64,000 nucleotides of DNA from Chrysopilus asiliformis (Eukaryota > Arthropoda > Insecta > Diptera > Rhagionidae), in the NCBI GenBank assembly GCA_964034945.1, contig OZ035962.1, positions 102,560,784 through 102,624,783 on the forward strand, read 5' to 3'. The notes beneath the pieces are model-generated. The model did no database searches and was not told the DNA's origin. It worked only from the letters and a program-made list of their open reading frames with translations. Shown here piece by piece: positions 11,124-22,566 of the stretch; position 1 is the first letter of the stretch, and every line of letters starts with the position of its first letter. The position numbers and the translations under genes are program-made.

Positions 11124-12297
11124 CACGGTAAAAACTGGAGTCTAATTTTAAGACTTTTTTTCCTACATATAGGTCAACACCTTTTTGAGCCTAAAAATCA
11201 AACTTTAAAAGTTTGAAATTATTTTCCTTTTAAATAGTATTATCCGGTCTAAATTTAAGGTATTAAAATTTAAATTTTAGTCTAAAAAATCTAAAAATTA
11301 GTTCCAAATTTCTAAAAATTCTCAAATTAAAACCTTATGGTTTAAGTTTAAGATGTCTGTGTCTTAAATTAAGACTGGAATGGTTAAAAAATAGTCATAA
11401 ACTTCTAAAATTCGTGAATTATCCGGGTAAATAAGACTATCCGGTCTACATTTAAGACTTAAAAGTTTTAATTTCAAACTGAAATTACTAAAAAGTAGTT
11501 ACAATTTTCTAAAACTGACTCAAATTTAGACTTCGAAGTTTAAATTTCAAACCTTTTTTTTATGTTTATCAAGGAGCTTAGGCAAATTGCCTCCAATGCC
11601 GAAGTGTTTAGGTCCATGAGAAGAAAAGTTCCAAATTCAAGCCGAATTATTTTTGCCCTGAGTGGGATTTGAACCACTGCTCTTTGGATCACAAGGCAAG
11701 CACTTAGCTGACTGAGCCATCCACGCCCGCAAATTAAATTCTTAATTTTAGATTAATATGTATAGAAAATATACTCAGACTTCTAAAATAAACCAATTCC
11801 AGACTTTACTTTCTAAATTTTAGAATAATGAGTTTTAATTATAGGCTGAAATGATTAAAAAGTAGTCACAATTTTCTAAAACTGAATAAATTGTAGACTT
11901 TGAAGTTTTGTTTTTAGACCGAAAAGTCGAATTCGAGTATCGCGACTTTTCTAAAAATTGACCGACCGACTGATGAATTTGAAAAAGAAAAATAAACTAA
12001 AAAGACTAAATATTAGACAAAAAGTTTAATTCAATTTTATCCGAATTGAAGTAAAACTTACAAGGTTTAGTTCTCAAACTTATAGGTCTAATATTTCGAT
12101 TAAAAGTCTAGAAATAAGGCGGAGAGGTTTAAAACAAATTTTTAAGAAAGAAAAAGTTTACTTTTTAAACTATAGTCTTAAAAATAAACCGAAACTCACT
12201 AAATATTAAACTTTTCGACTAAAATATACTCTAAACTTTCAAAAGTTTAAAAAATAGAAGGAAAAAGTCTTAAAATTAGACTCCAGTTTTTACCGTG
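11124..12297. mobile_element. TIR element of the CACGGTAA family, copy 1 (1174 bp)
   Basis: Ends are inverted repeats of at least 36 bp beginning CACGGTAAAAACTGGAGTCT and ending in its reverse complement. The interior is built of many degenerate copies of the subterminal motifs (AGTCTTAAAATTAGAC, AAACTTTTAAA) in both orientations. No coding capacity. A related element at 27479-33860 shares the TIR. Target duplication not resolved. A SINE is nested at 11554-11728. Confidence 0.75.
11554..11728 (-). mobile_element. tRNA-headed SINE inside the TIR element
   Basis: On the minus strand it starts GGGCGTGGATGGCTCAGTCA and has an A box (TGGCTCAGTCAG, 11708-11719) and a perfect B box (GGTTCAAATCC, 11665-11675). 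A roughly 110-nt body follows, ending in an A-tract (T run at 11554-11561 on the plus strand). A box, B box and A-tail together indicate a Pol III-derived SINE. The cloverleaf is imperfect (T-arm and anticodon arm do not fold well), so it is not a functional tRNA gene. Confidence 0.65.
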
Positions 12298-13600
12298 AAG
12301 CCTATTATTGAAATGTCAAAATCGGCTAAATTCAGATCTACTAAAATGACCTGTTGGGATTTACCAATAAGTATCATTGCGTTCGAAAGCCGAGTAGAAA
12401 TATGCATACATTGATTTTAATCTCATAAAATTTGAATGAAAATGTTTTAGTTGAGACGAGCTGAGGAGTACACAACCCTGGCCTTCTGTATATCGAAGAT
12501 TAGATGTGCCCTAATTTTTGTATGATAAATAAGAACCCCAAAAAACATTTTCAGAAAATCAAAATTCAATTTCAAAATGCTTACATGTATAATGAAATTT
12601 TCAACTACTAAAATAGCGAAATCATAAAACTTCGATAAAGATCAACACAATAAATATTTCAACAAATCAAGTTTCCCCGTTTTCTTAATAAATTCAAAGT
12701 AGGCACTTATGCGTACTGGAATGGGATTTTTGTATAATACAGTGGAATGGGCGACTTTTATTTATTCCTTGGCGCCAACATATAAGTAATTTTTCGGGTC
12801 TTGTCATAATGGCCTCCGTAGATTTTGTGGTTGATGCTTTTTTCTATATCTTTACAAATGTTCATGACGGTTTCGTTTATGCTGTATCAAGCTTTGGTTC
12901 ATATTTTATTTCAATGTGGCACTTTCGCTTTCAAATGAAATACTGCTTTGCCTGTTATCTAAAAATGTTACTTTTTTCTATCATATACTGATGTGTGTGC
13001 CTTTTCTAACCAAGAATAAAAAAAATGGGAAAAAATATAAATGAGAATAAAAAATTGGGTCTATTCGAAATAAAAGCATACATAAAATTGTGACTCCCAT
13101 ACGATTTAAAATATCTGCATGTGAGAATGTGACAAGAAAAATGTAATATGTATTTTATAATAAAAAAATTCTTTGTAATGTGAATTTTTCATTGGGGAAA
13201 TACAACGTTCAAGTTTTATTTTTCATTTTTCACCTCTTGTTATTTTCTTTCAACAGAGAAATTCAATTTAAGTGAAGAACTTTTTAAGAATGATGTTGCA
13301 AAAAAGTAAAATTTTCAAAAGAATTTTTTTTTTCATCAGGCATTAACTATTTTTTATTCTCAGAAATATTTATAACTTTTAGCTACAGTACTTTAGAATT
13401 TCAAGGAGCTATTATTATGTGTGACAAAGAAATTGAAACTGTTACGATTATGTGTAAGTTTTTGGTCATTCAGAGCGCAACCAAATTTTTATGAAACACG
13501 AAAAATATTTTAGCTTTTTTTCTAAAACTTTCAAAAATCCATTAAGAAAAAAATCTGTTCGAATTTTAAAGAAATAAAAAAAACAACAAATATGGAGCTT
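12298..13600. other. AT-rich, nothing recognised
   Basis: No supported gene. A 60-codon frame at 12809-12991 has no recognisable feature. Confidence 0.45.
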
Positions 13601-13889
13601 TCCTTTTCAAAGTCTGGATTAAAAATTCAAGAAAAGAAAAGTACAAGCGATGCAATTAGTACAGTGAAATGAATACGTGAAATGAAACCGTTGAAGGAAA
13701 AATACAGGAAATTTTATTCTCTGTAAATTTGGTCATATGCATTTTTTGCATAGAAGCGCAAAATTTTCGAGCGATTTTCATAAAATCTAAATTTTTTCAA
13801 ATATCTTGAGAAAAAACGGGGAATATTTCTTATCCTTTAAATTTGCTATATACATTTTTTTCCAAAAGCACCATAATTTCAAAATAAAA
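13601..13889 (-). mobile_element. HINE-2-related sequence leading into a tandem array
   Basis: Phrases such as gaaaccgttgaagg, aggaaattttattc, tagaagcgcaaaattttcgag and ttttcaaatatcttgag match the interior of HINE-2 read on the minus strand. This places the adjacent GACA-rich array where the (GTCY)n tract of HINE-2 should be. Confidence 0.5.
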
Positions 13890-14755
13890 CAGACAGACTG
13901 AGAGACATACTGAGAGACAGACTGAAAGATAGACTGAGAGAGAGACTAAGACACAGGCTGAGAGACAGACTGAGAGATAGACTGAGAGACAGACTGAGAG
14001 AAAGACTGAGAGACAGACTGAGAGACAGACTGAGAGACAGACTGAGAGACAGACTGAGAGACAGACTGAGAGACAGACTGAGAGACAGAATGAGAGACAG
14101 GCTGAGAGACAGACTGAGAGACAGACTGAGAAACAGACTGAGAGACAGACTGAGAGACAGACTGAGAGACAGACTGAGAGACAGACTGAGAGACAGACTG
14201 AGAGACAGACTGAGAGACAGACTGAGAGACAGACTGAGAGACAGACTGAGAGACAGACTGAGAGACAGACTGAGAGACAGACTGAGAGACAGACTGAGAG
14301 ACAGACTGAGAGACAGACTGAGAGACAGACTGAGAGACAGACTGAGAGACAGACTGAGAGACAGACAGACCGACCGACAGATTGACAGACAGAGGGACAG
14401 ACAGACAGACTGACGGACAGACAGACGGACAGACAGACAGACAGATAGACCGACAGACAGATCGATAGACAGACCGACAGACAGACTGACAGACCGACAG
14501 ACAGACCGACAGGCAGACTGACAGACAGATCGACAGATCGACAGATCGACAGATTGACAAATAGACCGACAGGCAGACCGACAGACAGACCGACAGGCAG
14601 GCAGGCAGACAGACAGATCGACAGATCGACAGATTGACAAATAGACCGACAGGCAGACCGACAGACAGACCGACAGGCAGGCAGGCAGACAGACAGACCG
14701 ACAGGCAGACCGACAGGCAGACCGACAGGCAGACCGACAGGCAGACCGACAGACA
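13890..14755. repeat. GACAGACTGAGA (12-bp) and GACA/GACC/GGCA tandem array
   Basis: About 13890-14365 is a 12-bp array of gacagactgaga with few variants. From about 14365 to 14755 it becomes a tetranucleotide mix (gaca, gacc, ggca, gatc), including a duplicated stretch near 14520-14590 and 14600-14690. Tandem periods divisible by three or lacking stops leave up to four overlapping long frames (SVCL, SLSL, SQSV, RDRL peptides). None is a gene. Confidence 0.92.
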
Positions 14756-15099
14756 TTTCTGAATGTTGGGCTAATATTTTAGTTTCGATGCCATGCTCAT
14801 TACGTAGAATATGAGAGAAATTTCAAACATTCAAATCGTACAATCTTGGAGGTCAAATCCTACATTGCTTTGCCATGTGTGTAATATTGTTAAAAAAAAC
14901 TCGTGTTTGAGATCCATATCAAGCAAACACTGGGTATATCAATTATTTTTTATGACCCGATACCTCCTCCGATTGACGGTTAATGCTTGGCGTTCATCGT
15001 AACCGAAGAAGCAGAATTCGATGAGGCCTCCAACATGTAATGCGAACCAAAGTTGAACTTCATTCGAGTAACTTTATGTTATTTATGGGGATTTTATTT

Positions 15100-15666
15100 T
15101 TTATACCCGTATGGTGAAACCAAAAGGTATATTAACTTTGCTTTACCGTTTGTAACGCCAAGATCCCGTCATCACACACAAAAATGAATTACACCAGTGT
15201 GTTTAGAATTACAAAAAAAATTGAATTTTGCATGTCCGTCCGTCTGTCCGTCTGTCTGTCCGTCTGTCTGTCTGTCCGTCTGTGGCGCGGATTGCGGGCG
15301 CACGGATTGAGCTACAGACTTGAAATTTTGCGTGGATCCGTTTTTCGTAAAATGCGAGGCTAAGTTCGTTAATGGGCAAAAATGGTCCATTAGGGGGGGT
15401 ACCCCCCATACGAACGAAAATGTTTTTGGTGAATATCTCAAAAACGGTGCATCTTATCAAAAAAGTCCAAGAACAAAAGTTATTCAGAATATTATTCTAC
15501 ATAAAACTCCCATACATCAAAATCCGATTGGAACAAATTTTAAAAAATCTGTTTGGAAAGTTTGATTTCATAGTGGAATTTTGATAAAACTGTTCGCCAT
15601 TCACTTAAATCACCATACGGGTTTTCAATAATTGCCAGATTGGCAATTATAGCTTTTGTTATGTTT
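15100..15666 (+). mobile_element. HINE-1 copy D, best full-length copy
   Basis: All diagnostic parts are intact: 5' subterminal repeat ACCCGTATGGTGA at 15105-15117, (GTCY)n at about 15233-15282, exact inverted subterminal repeat at 15610-15622, and 3' stem-loop attgccagattggcaat at 15631-15647. No coding capacity. Confidence 0.85.
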
Positions 15667-16234
15667 ATACATGACAATTCTGCCAATCAAGGCGTTCATA
15701 ACTGAAATTAATTCTTTGTGATAGGAATTTCGGAACAAAATTATCACAACGATTAAAATGAATTAGACTTTTAAATAGTAAGAAAAAAAGTGTTCAGTCA
15801 AAAAAAAAATCATTTACTTGACAATAACGTGTGGCACAGAACAAGAACTTTCTGAATACCCTTCATTTTTGTACTCGTATAAGTAATTTACGGGTTAAAC
15901 TCATGGGGACAAAAAGTCTTTTGTTTTGATCATATTTATATTTTCAAGGTGTGACTGTTTTTTTTATTCATTTCGCACCCTACGATGTACATATATCATG
16001 ATTATACTGGCTGTATTTACCTATAGATATCTTCACCTTCGTTTTAGCCTGTGAAAAATGCGAAAAATGAACAGGGCACCTGTTGACATACGCATTTGTC
16101 TCATATCAAATATTCATGAGAAAAGGAGACTTCTTGGGGTGTTTATATACACAACTATTATACCCACAAAATTTACTATGCGATAATATAAATATATATG
16201 CTGTACGAGTAGTATAAAAGGAATATATCGTATC
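15667..16234. other. AT-rich, nothing recognised
   Basis: No gene or repeat that I can support. Confidence 0.45.
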
Positions 16235-16236
16235 TA

Positions 16237-16508
16237 CACTCAGAAAAATGGAGGCTAACTCGACGACCTGCATACGGCGTAATTGGCCTCGGGCAGGCGC
16301 GCGTTCGCCTGCATGTGGGCAAGTAAAACTGAGTGGACCTGTGGTCGGAGAAATTCTAAAATTAAGCCACCAGCAGGTGAAGTAGGGCATTGGGAGCTGC
16401 ACGAGTTGACCTTAGATAGGTTAACTCTGACCGCTAGCTGGCTTACAGACACCTCTGTAAGGTCATAGTTAACCTGACAAAAAGTTGACCTGGACATTTT
16501 TCTGAGTG
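16237..16508. mobile_element. TA-flanked MITE, 272 bp, GC-rich core
   Basis: TIR CACTCAGAAAAATG / CATTTTTCTGAGTG, flanked by TA on both sides (16235-16236, 16509-16510). The core (cctcgggcaggcgcgcgttc and neighbours) is much richer in GC than the flanks. The open frames across it are incidental. Confidence 0.8.
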
Positions 16509-16510
16509 TA

Positions 16511-18456
16511 CATGTTTTCGTCCTAGGTTTGTTGTCTCTCCCAACGGCAAATGGAAATGTCTTTGCTGACTTACGATTTTGCCTTATCAAAATATGAGAA
16601 AAGCGGAAAAGAACTCAACTTTATGGCTTATGAGAAGTCACTTTACGCTGATATCTAAGTAAATTATGGCAAGCTTAAGGTGTAAAAACATCAAAACTTT
16701 TATAACAATATAAAGGGGAACATCACGGCACATCATATTCGATTTTGCTTTGTCAAATTCAGTATAGATGAATTTAAGTCGATTTCAATTTAAAGATAGA
16801 AACGTTGCAAGAAAATATTCAAAATGTGAGGATATTAAGTATTTTAGTTTAATCCTAATGGTAGCTAGTGATAATTAACTGTTAATCTAAGTATTTTAGA
16901 TATATACAAAATTATTCATAAATTTTATCCTTTTGTTTTCGATATGAAAATTCTCTAATATTATAATTTCGTAGTCAATATCCCTTCGACATGCGTCTTT
17001 TGTATTCAAACTGGTGAAACTATCTCCGATATATTAAACTTTTGGATCTAGTTTTAGGCGTCGTTACTCCATTTGGTATCAATGATACATATATATGTAA
17101 ATTTGGAGGGTTCTATTGAAGAGTAACCCATATCTTCCTTAAACCCTTTTCCAGTAAATAGATGTTCCCATCTTAATCCTATTGAAAATTTATGGGGATT
17201 GGTTTCGCCTGGCCATAGACTATAGGAATCAGCAAATGGACCGAAAGACTAACTGCAAAGTCTTAAGTCAAAGTTTGTGAAGAGGATTTATCTTTGGGGA
17301 CGCCGGCAAGTCTAACGGAGAGCAAAGAAAATATGTATAAGTAAAAAAAAGAATACATAGGATAGATGTATTAATGATGGTAGTTGATGGAGTTATATAT
17401 GTTCTGTCACGGTTCTATAAAACATGGAAAAATTTATCGCTTCTACATAGGGTGACCATACGTTTCGGAATGGCCGGGATAATCTCGGATTTAGGTATGT
17501 TGTCCCGGAAAGTTAACTTTTGTCCCGGATTTTTCATTTTAGTGTTATAGCTTGTCAAACAATAGGAAAAACGATCACTAAATGTACTCTCTTTCATCTC
17601 GAGGTTGCTCCAAATAACATTCTTTTCGCCAGCGGCGCATTTTTTCCGCAAAGGGTGCATGCGGCACATTTCTCTTTATTGATATCTTTACGATTTCCTT
17701 GCAATTATTTGTAAAACGCAAAGAGCTCTAAAAATTATGTTAATTTTCACTTAAGACTGTGTAGCTCTTGATTTAAACCATTGCGGACATTTCTTAATTT
17801 CCGCCTAAATCAAGTTTTATTTTCTATAATGTAAATTTTGATGTTTGTTCCGTTCCAACCACCCCTCGCTCATCGTATCCGCGATTGATCCAAAATAACA
17901 TGCATGTATAAGTTTTTATAAAAATGTATGTCTATACGATTGCATCCCATGTGACCTTTTTCTTATGCTTATTTTCTCTTCAAAGTTCTTGTGTGACACT
18001 TATTCTCAAACTTTTCCGATTTTAGCTGCCTTCAAGCTATTGTTTGCTGTTTAGTCTCCAGAATGGCGGTAAGAGTATCAATAAAATTTGAAAAAGGCTA
18101 GAAAAAGTGCCCACTAGTGCACTGTATATTTTTTTGTTGACATTCTGCATAAAATACCTTCAATACGACTAGGAATTGCGAACGGAGTAAGACTTTTTTC
18201 ATGGGACACGATTTTTTTTCATACATATGTCAGTAAGATATGATTTTTCTAAGCATGTTCATGAACAAAAAAAAATCGTAAATGTATGTGGGATGCCTTC
18301 GGATTTTTTTTATTTGGGTTATTGCCAAATAAAGTAATTACGTGCTTATTTCTTTATAACTATTGTGTTGTTTCTGTTGACCTTGGTTTAAGAGTCCTCA
18401 ATATGTTCACGAATGTTCACGATTATGTCCATGAATACTTAGGGCAAAGTAAAATT
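16511..18456. other. No supported gene; possible old transposon end near 17449
   Basis: At 17449 the string agggtgaccatacgt followed by repeated tcccgga motifs looks like a transposon terminus, but no partner end was found. The rest is AT-rich. Confidence 0.35.
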
Positions 18457-18849
18457 AAAACATAACAAAAGCTATAATTGCCAATCTGGCAATCATTGGA
18501 GACCCGTATGGTGATATTCGTATCAAAATTCGAACAGTTATACCAAAATTCCACTTTGAAGTCAAACTTTCCAATAAGATTTTTTAAAATTTATTCCAAT
18601 CGGATTTTGATGTATGGGAGTTTTATGTAGAATCATATCCTAAATAACTTTTGTTCTTGGACTTTTTTGATAAGATGCTCCGCTTTTGAGATATTCACAA
18701 AAAACGATTTCGTTCGTATGGGGGGTACCCCCCCTAATGGTCCATTTTTGCCCATTAACGAACTTAGCCTCACATTTTACAAAAACCAATCTGCGTAAAA
18801 TTTCAAGTCTCTAACTCAATCCATGCGCCCGCAATCCGCGCCACAGACG

Positions 18850-18884
<35 letters not shown>

Positions 18885-19047
18885 GGACAGACGGACGGAC
18901 AGACGGACGGACATGCAAAAATTAAATATTTTTATCATTCTAAACACACTGGTGTAATTCATTTTTTTGTGCGATGACGGGATCTTGGCGTTACAAACGG
19001 TAAGGCAAAGTTAATATACCCTTTGGTTTCACCATACTGGTATAAAA
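18457..19047 (-). mobile_element. HINE-1 copy E
   Basis: Full length on the minus strand: 3' stem-loop at about 18476-18494, subterminal repeats at both ends, and (GTCY)n tract at about 18846-18913. Confidence 0.85.
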
Positions 19048-19189
19048 ACTTCAAATTCGAAAAAAATACTTAAAATCCACAACTGCAAGCGGCCAATCGT
19101 CAAATACTCTATATGAGAACAGACAACATTTTTATTCAAAAAAAAAACCAATTGAATGGGAGAGGGTGGTCTGATTAAATTTTAATTTA

Positions 19190-20085
19190 TGGAACAGTTA
19201 TGTAAAATCATATTCTCAACACATTTTTCGATTCGAGGGGCAAGGGGAAGAAGTAATCCTATTAGATTTTGATGTATGGATAAGTTATGTAAATTCATAT
19301 TCTAAACACTTTTCATCTTTATAAATTTTTCAATACGACTCACCGTTTACTAGAAAATTGCAAAAAAACTAGGGCAATTCACTCTTGATCGTAAAATCGT
19401 AGATTGTACTGTACATCTATGATGGAAAAGTTACTAGAGGTTGTGGGTTTTGTCGTAAATTTTTGACTCTTTTATTTATTTTCTTTACATAAATTGTTTA
19501 AAGCATTTTTTAACTCTTAATTTATACTAAATAATATAAATACTTTAATTTACTTGCTTTTCCAATGTCCATTTTAGAGTTGGCACCAAGTTGACATGTC
19601 ACAAAACATGCCTTAACCTCACTTTATTAGAAGTACGACAAAAACCACAATTTTACCATACCTTCGGGTGTGGTAGATTGTGGTTTTCGTCGTAAAAAAA
19701 TTTGTATGGAGAACTGTCAAAAAACTACGATTTTATTCACGATTCTACGAGTTTACGATCAACTACGATAAAGAGTGAATAGCCCTACTGTTTCGATTGT
19801 ATGGAAGAGCCGAGAAGGAATCGCCCGATTTTTCCCATTCAAGAACTTAGCCCCGCTATTTTCAAGAAACGTAACTCTAGCTCGATCTTTTCGACAGCGG
19901 ACAAGCCGACGGTCAGACAAACAGACTGACAGACAGACAGACGGACATGCGGAAATCAAAATCTGTTGTCGTCTCAAACCCCCCGGTGTAGTTCATTTTT
20001 TTGTACGACAATTGATTTGATGCGTTACAAACGGAATACTAAATCTAATATACCTATATATGATTATAATATAGAGTATAAAAAA
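19190..20085 (-). mobile_element. Diverged HINE-1 relative (HINE-1b) interrupted by a MITE
   Basis: The 5' half (19786-20085) keeps the block order of HINE-1: accatac-type 5' end lost, cggtgtagttcatttttttgt, (GACA)n, ccattcaagaacttagcc. The other half (19190-19371) holds caatacgactcaccgttt, matching 55500-55530. A 414-bp MITE separates the halves at 19372-19785. Confidence 0.6.
19372..19785. mobile_element. TA-flanked MITE, 414 bp, nested in HINE-1b
   Basis: Inverted ends GGGCAATTCACTCTT and AAGAGTGAATAGCCC, with TA at 19370-19371 and 19786-19787. Subterminal gatcgtaaaatcgta motifs recur in both orientations. Flanking HINE-1b sequence continues across the insertion. Confidence 0.75.
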
Positions 20086-20317
20086 TTGGTTTCAAAATTG
20101 GTCCATGCGTGTTTTTTTTTTTAAATATTTGATAACTTCTTTCTCAGCATGCTAGTAACAAAAAAAAATTGATGAGTTTATTGTTTCATAGAAATTCATA
20201 AAAACAGAATTTCTACAATTTTCTTGTATGTGAAAATCTAGTTTTTACTACTTTTTTATGACCGTAGATCTTATATGGATTTAAGAAATACCCAACATAC
20301 CATCGCAACTTACCGAT

Positions 20318-21233
20318 TTTACTTTCCTCTGCTGCAGAAGGAAAGTATTGTGTTCATGACGGAGGCCGACTCGAGAACGGGGGCAGATGGAAACTTTCTG
20401 ATCAGTACGAAATCCGTTTCAGGCAAAATTATCAAGATGTTCGTGGTTCTGTCTGTCTGTCGGCCTGCCTGTCTGTCGGTCTGCCTGTCTGTCTGCCTGT
20501 CGGTCGGTCTGTGCGTTTTAAGTATCATATCTCTAGTGACTTGAAACTTTTTGTGAATGAGTTTTACGAAAATCGTAGTTTTGAAAAATAACGTTAGCTA
20601 TAACGGGTAACTCCCATACAATTATTTAAAATAATTCATTTTTTTGAAAATTTCTCGAAAACATGCACTTTCTAGAAAAAAATGAATATAACAAAATTTA
20701 AAGAAAATTGAATTTTCCACATTTTTTTTTTTGCTTTAATGGTTTTTACGCATCTCTAATGATTTTACAAATCTTAACATATTTAAAAAAAAGTTGATAT
20801 TTTTGAAAATTTCTCTGAAATAATGCGCTTTTAAAAAAAAAGAATATAATAAAATTCCAAAAAAAAAACTGGGCACCAATCATGTATTGCTACGCGTCTC
20901 TGTCTTTCGACTTCGACGCAGCTTTTAACTCTTGACTTCGCCATATCAGCAGCTTCAAATTTCCTGGAGTGACAGTCAGAATCACGTTTCGATTCATAGT
21001 GACGATTCCGTGAAATTTCAAGCTGCAGATATGGCGAAGTCAAGAGTTAAAAGCTGCATCGAAGTCGAAAGACAGGGACGCGTCGGAATACATGATTGGT
21101 CCCTGCTTTTTTCCTTTATCGGCTTTTACGTATTTTTAACGATTCTTGAGCTGTTTGAAAAATATTTTTTTCTACATATTTTTTGTCCCAAACTAAATAT
21201 TGCAGAGGAAAGTTTTGTGTTGATCACAACTGA
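20318..21233 (+). mobile_element. HINE-2 copy, full length, with nested foldback
   Basis: 5' hairpin TACTTTCC...GGAAAGTA contains CTTTCCTCTGC (20322-20332). A (GTCY/GCCT)n tract follows at about 20447-20512. The interior consists of repeated tttgaaaatttctcgaaa and ttacgcatctctaatg blocks. The 3' subterminal repeat GCAGAGGAAAG (21202-21212) is the exact reverse complement of the 5' one, followed by stem-loop ttgtgttgatcacaa (21215-21229). Same plan as HINE-1 with unrelated terminal sequence. Confidence 0.8.
20870..21104. repeat. Foldback element, about 235 bp, nested in HINE-2
   Basis: Left arm (ggcaccaatcatgtattg ... cgacttcgacgcagc) pairs with the right arm over roughly 110 bp, with an almost absent loop. 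It interrupts HINE-2 between an A-run and gcttttttcc. Confidence 0.8.
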
Positions 21234-21587
21234 TATTTTTTTGGTGTTTTCTTTTGAGTATAAAAATGGCACACCCCTAAAACGTGCCTATCAGTCAAAA
21301 TATTTTCTTGATCCCTAAGGAAAACGATAACTTGTCTTCTTTACTTTTTCCCATATATTTTGTATTTTATATGAGAATAAAGTGCAGATTTTTTCTACAA
21401 AATATTGTAAACACAGGATCAGAATTTAGTATTATAGTATAGTATGTGGACGTGTAGCATTCCTTCATTTCGTAGTGTTAACATGTGCTCTGGAAAATCC
21501 TCAACTATACATTCAGCTATTATTCATTCAGAGGAAAAACTCATTTCTGTCATACGTTAATGTTGGCCGATGTACGTTTTCAACTTT

Positions 21588-21655
21588 TGTGTGAATTACA
21601 GTATTTGTATGTGTGACATAACGAAACATACATACAAATACTGAAATTTACACCA
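21588..21655. repeat. Short imperfect hairpin downstream of the exon at 21696-22058
   Basis: cagtatttgtatgtgt (21598-21613) pairs with acatacatacaaatactg across a 12-nt loop; outer arms gtgaatt/aatttacac extend it. On the minus strand it lies 40-110 nt after the stop codon, so it may sit in the 3' UTR, or be a small foldback repeat. Confidence 0.6.
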
Positions 21656-21695
21656 TAGCTTTGCTAGTCGATTTCTGGTAAGCATTTGGAAAAAA

Positions 21696-22058
21696 CTAGG
21701 ACGGTTTTCGTGACGCGACGAAGTGTTTGTACGAAGGGGAGTAGTGAAAACACGCCAGCATGTTCGGTTCATGGCAAATGTATATCATGGTTATATGGTT
21801 CACTGGGAAATAAATTTTCCAATAGATTTCGTGAAAAGTTTGTAAAATCACGTTTAGCATATCGCCACCATGGATATCGTTTGACTTCAGGTTATACTTC
21901 AATTTGCATAATTCAAAAACCGTTTCTTCAGTTCCAGCATTATTATTTTTGAGTATGTCGCGATAAAAAGAGTTATCGTGGGGTGTAACCAAAACACACT
22001 CCTTTTGTGGACTTTGTAGGAAACGACGAAGATATTCACCATAAAGTTGTGAACTGTT
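21696..22058 (-). CDS. Candidate terminal exon of an unrecognised conserved-looking gene
   Basis: An open frame of 120 codons plus TAG runs from a possible TCTAG acceptor at 22059-22060. It reads NSSQLYGEYLRRFLQSPQKE, then CVLVTPHDNSFYRDILKN, and ends CFHYSPSYKHFVASRKPS. The composition differs from the AT-driven frames around it: six cysteines, balanced charge, several His/Tyr/Trp, and an aliphatic segment MIYICHEPNML suggesting a buried beta strand. There is no ATG near the 5' edge, so earlier exons are needed; HINE-1 copy F (22567-23154) lies immediately upstream and I found no joining exon before it. Could be the last exon of a soluble protein gene whose other exons lie beyond 23 kb, or a surviving fragment of a dead gene. 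I do not recognise the family and give no function. The opposite-strand frame of 88 codons is a shadow. Confidence 0.5.
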   Translation of the reverse strand, partial: NSSQLYGEYLRRFLQSPQKECVLVTPHDNSFYRDILKNNNAGTEETVFELCKLKYNLKSNDIHGGDMLNVILQTFHEIYWKIYFPVNHITMIYICHEPNMLACFHYSPSYKHFVASRKPS

Positions 22059-22566
22059 CTAGATTGCTTGGAATTGACTTAAATAATGTTATTTGGATAT
22101 TACCTAAAAGTAACCATGAGTATTACATTTGTAACTTCATCTTACAAACTCTTTTGCATAAAATAACAATTTCATATCGTAATTTCCTTATAGAAGTTTG
22201 AATATTTTAAATCATTTTTTTTTGGTGAATGCATGTTGGAATTGGTAACTGCTAGAAGTTTAAATATCGTTGAGTAAAAGGACAATTTGATGATTATTTG
22301 TTGAATTCAGTATGTCGAAGTTTTCAGAGATTTGTAACAATATAACGGAAAGGATAAAATTATATTTCAGAGTAAAATGAAAGAAGCTTTCAAAGGAACA
22401 GATGTGTTTTTTGTGAGTTAATATTAGAAGCATGAAGATATGTATATTAAAATACATATGCAATATACAGTCATGTGAATGTTTTTTTTAACAAAAATAA
22501 AAATATCGAAGGATTTAGAATAGATTTTTACTTTCTAACATATGCGAAAGTCATTAAAATCACCTC
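22059..22566. other. AT-rich, no supported feature
   Basis: Expected to be intron if the exon at 21696-22058 is real. No second exon identified. Confidence 0.35.

Noticed and set aside
11655..11728. Functional tRNA gene
   Set aside because: A and B boxes are present, but the anticodon and T arms do not pair and an A-tailed body follows, so a SINE fits better.
13830..14756. Open frames of up to 308 codons (SVCL, SLSL, SQSV, RDRL repeats)
   Set aside because: Low-complexity translation of the 12-bp and 4-bp array in several frames at once.
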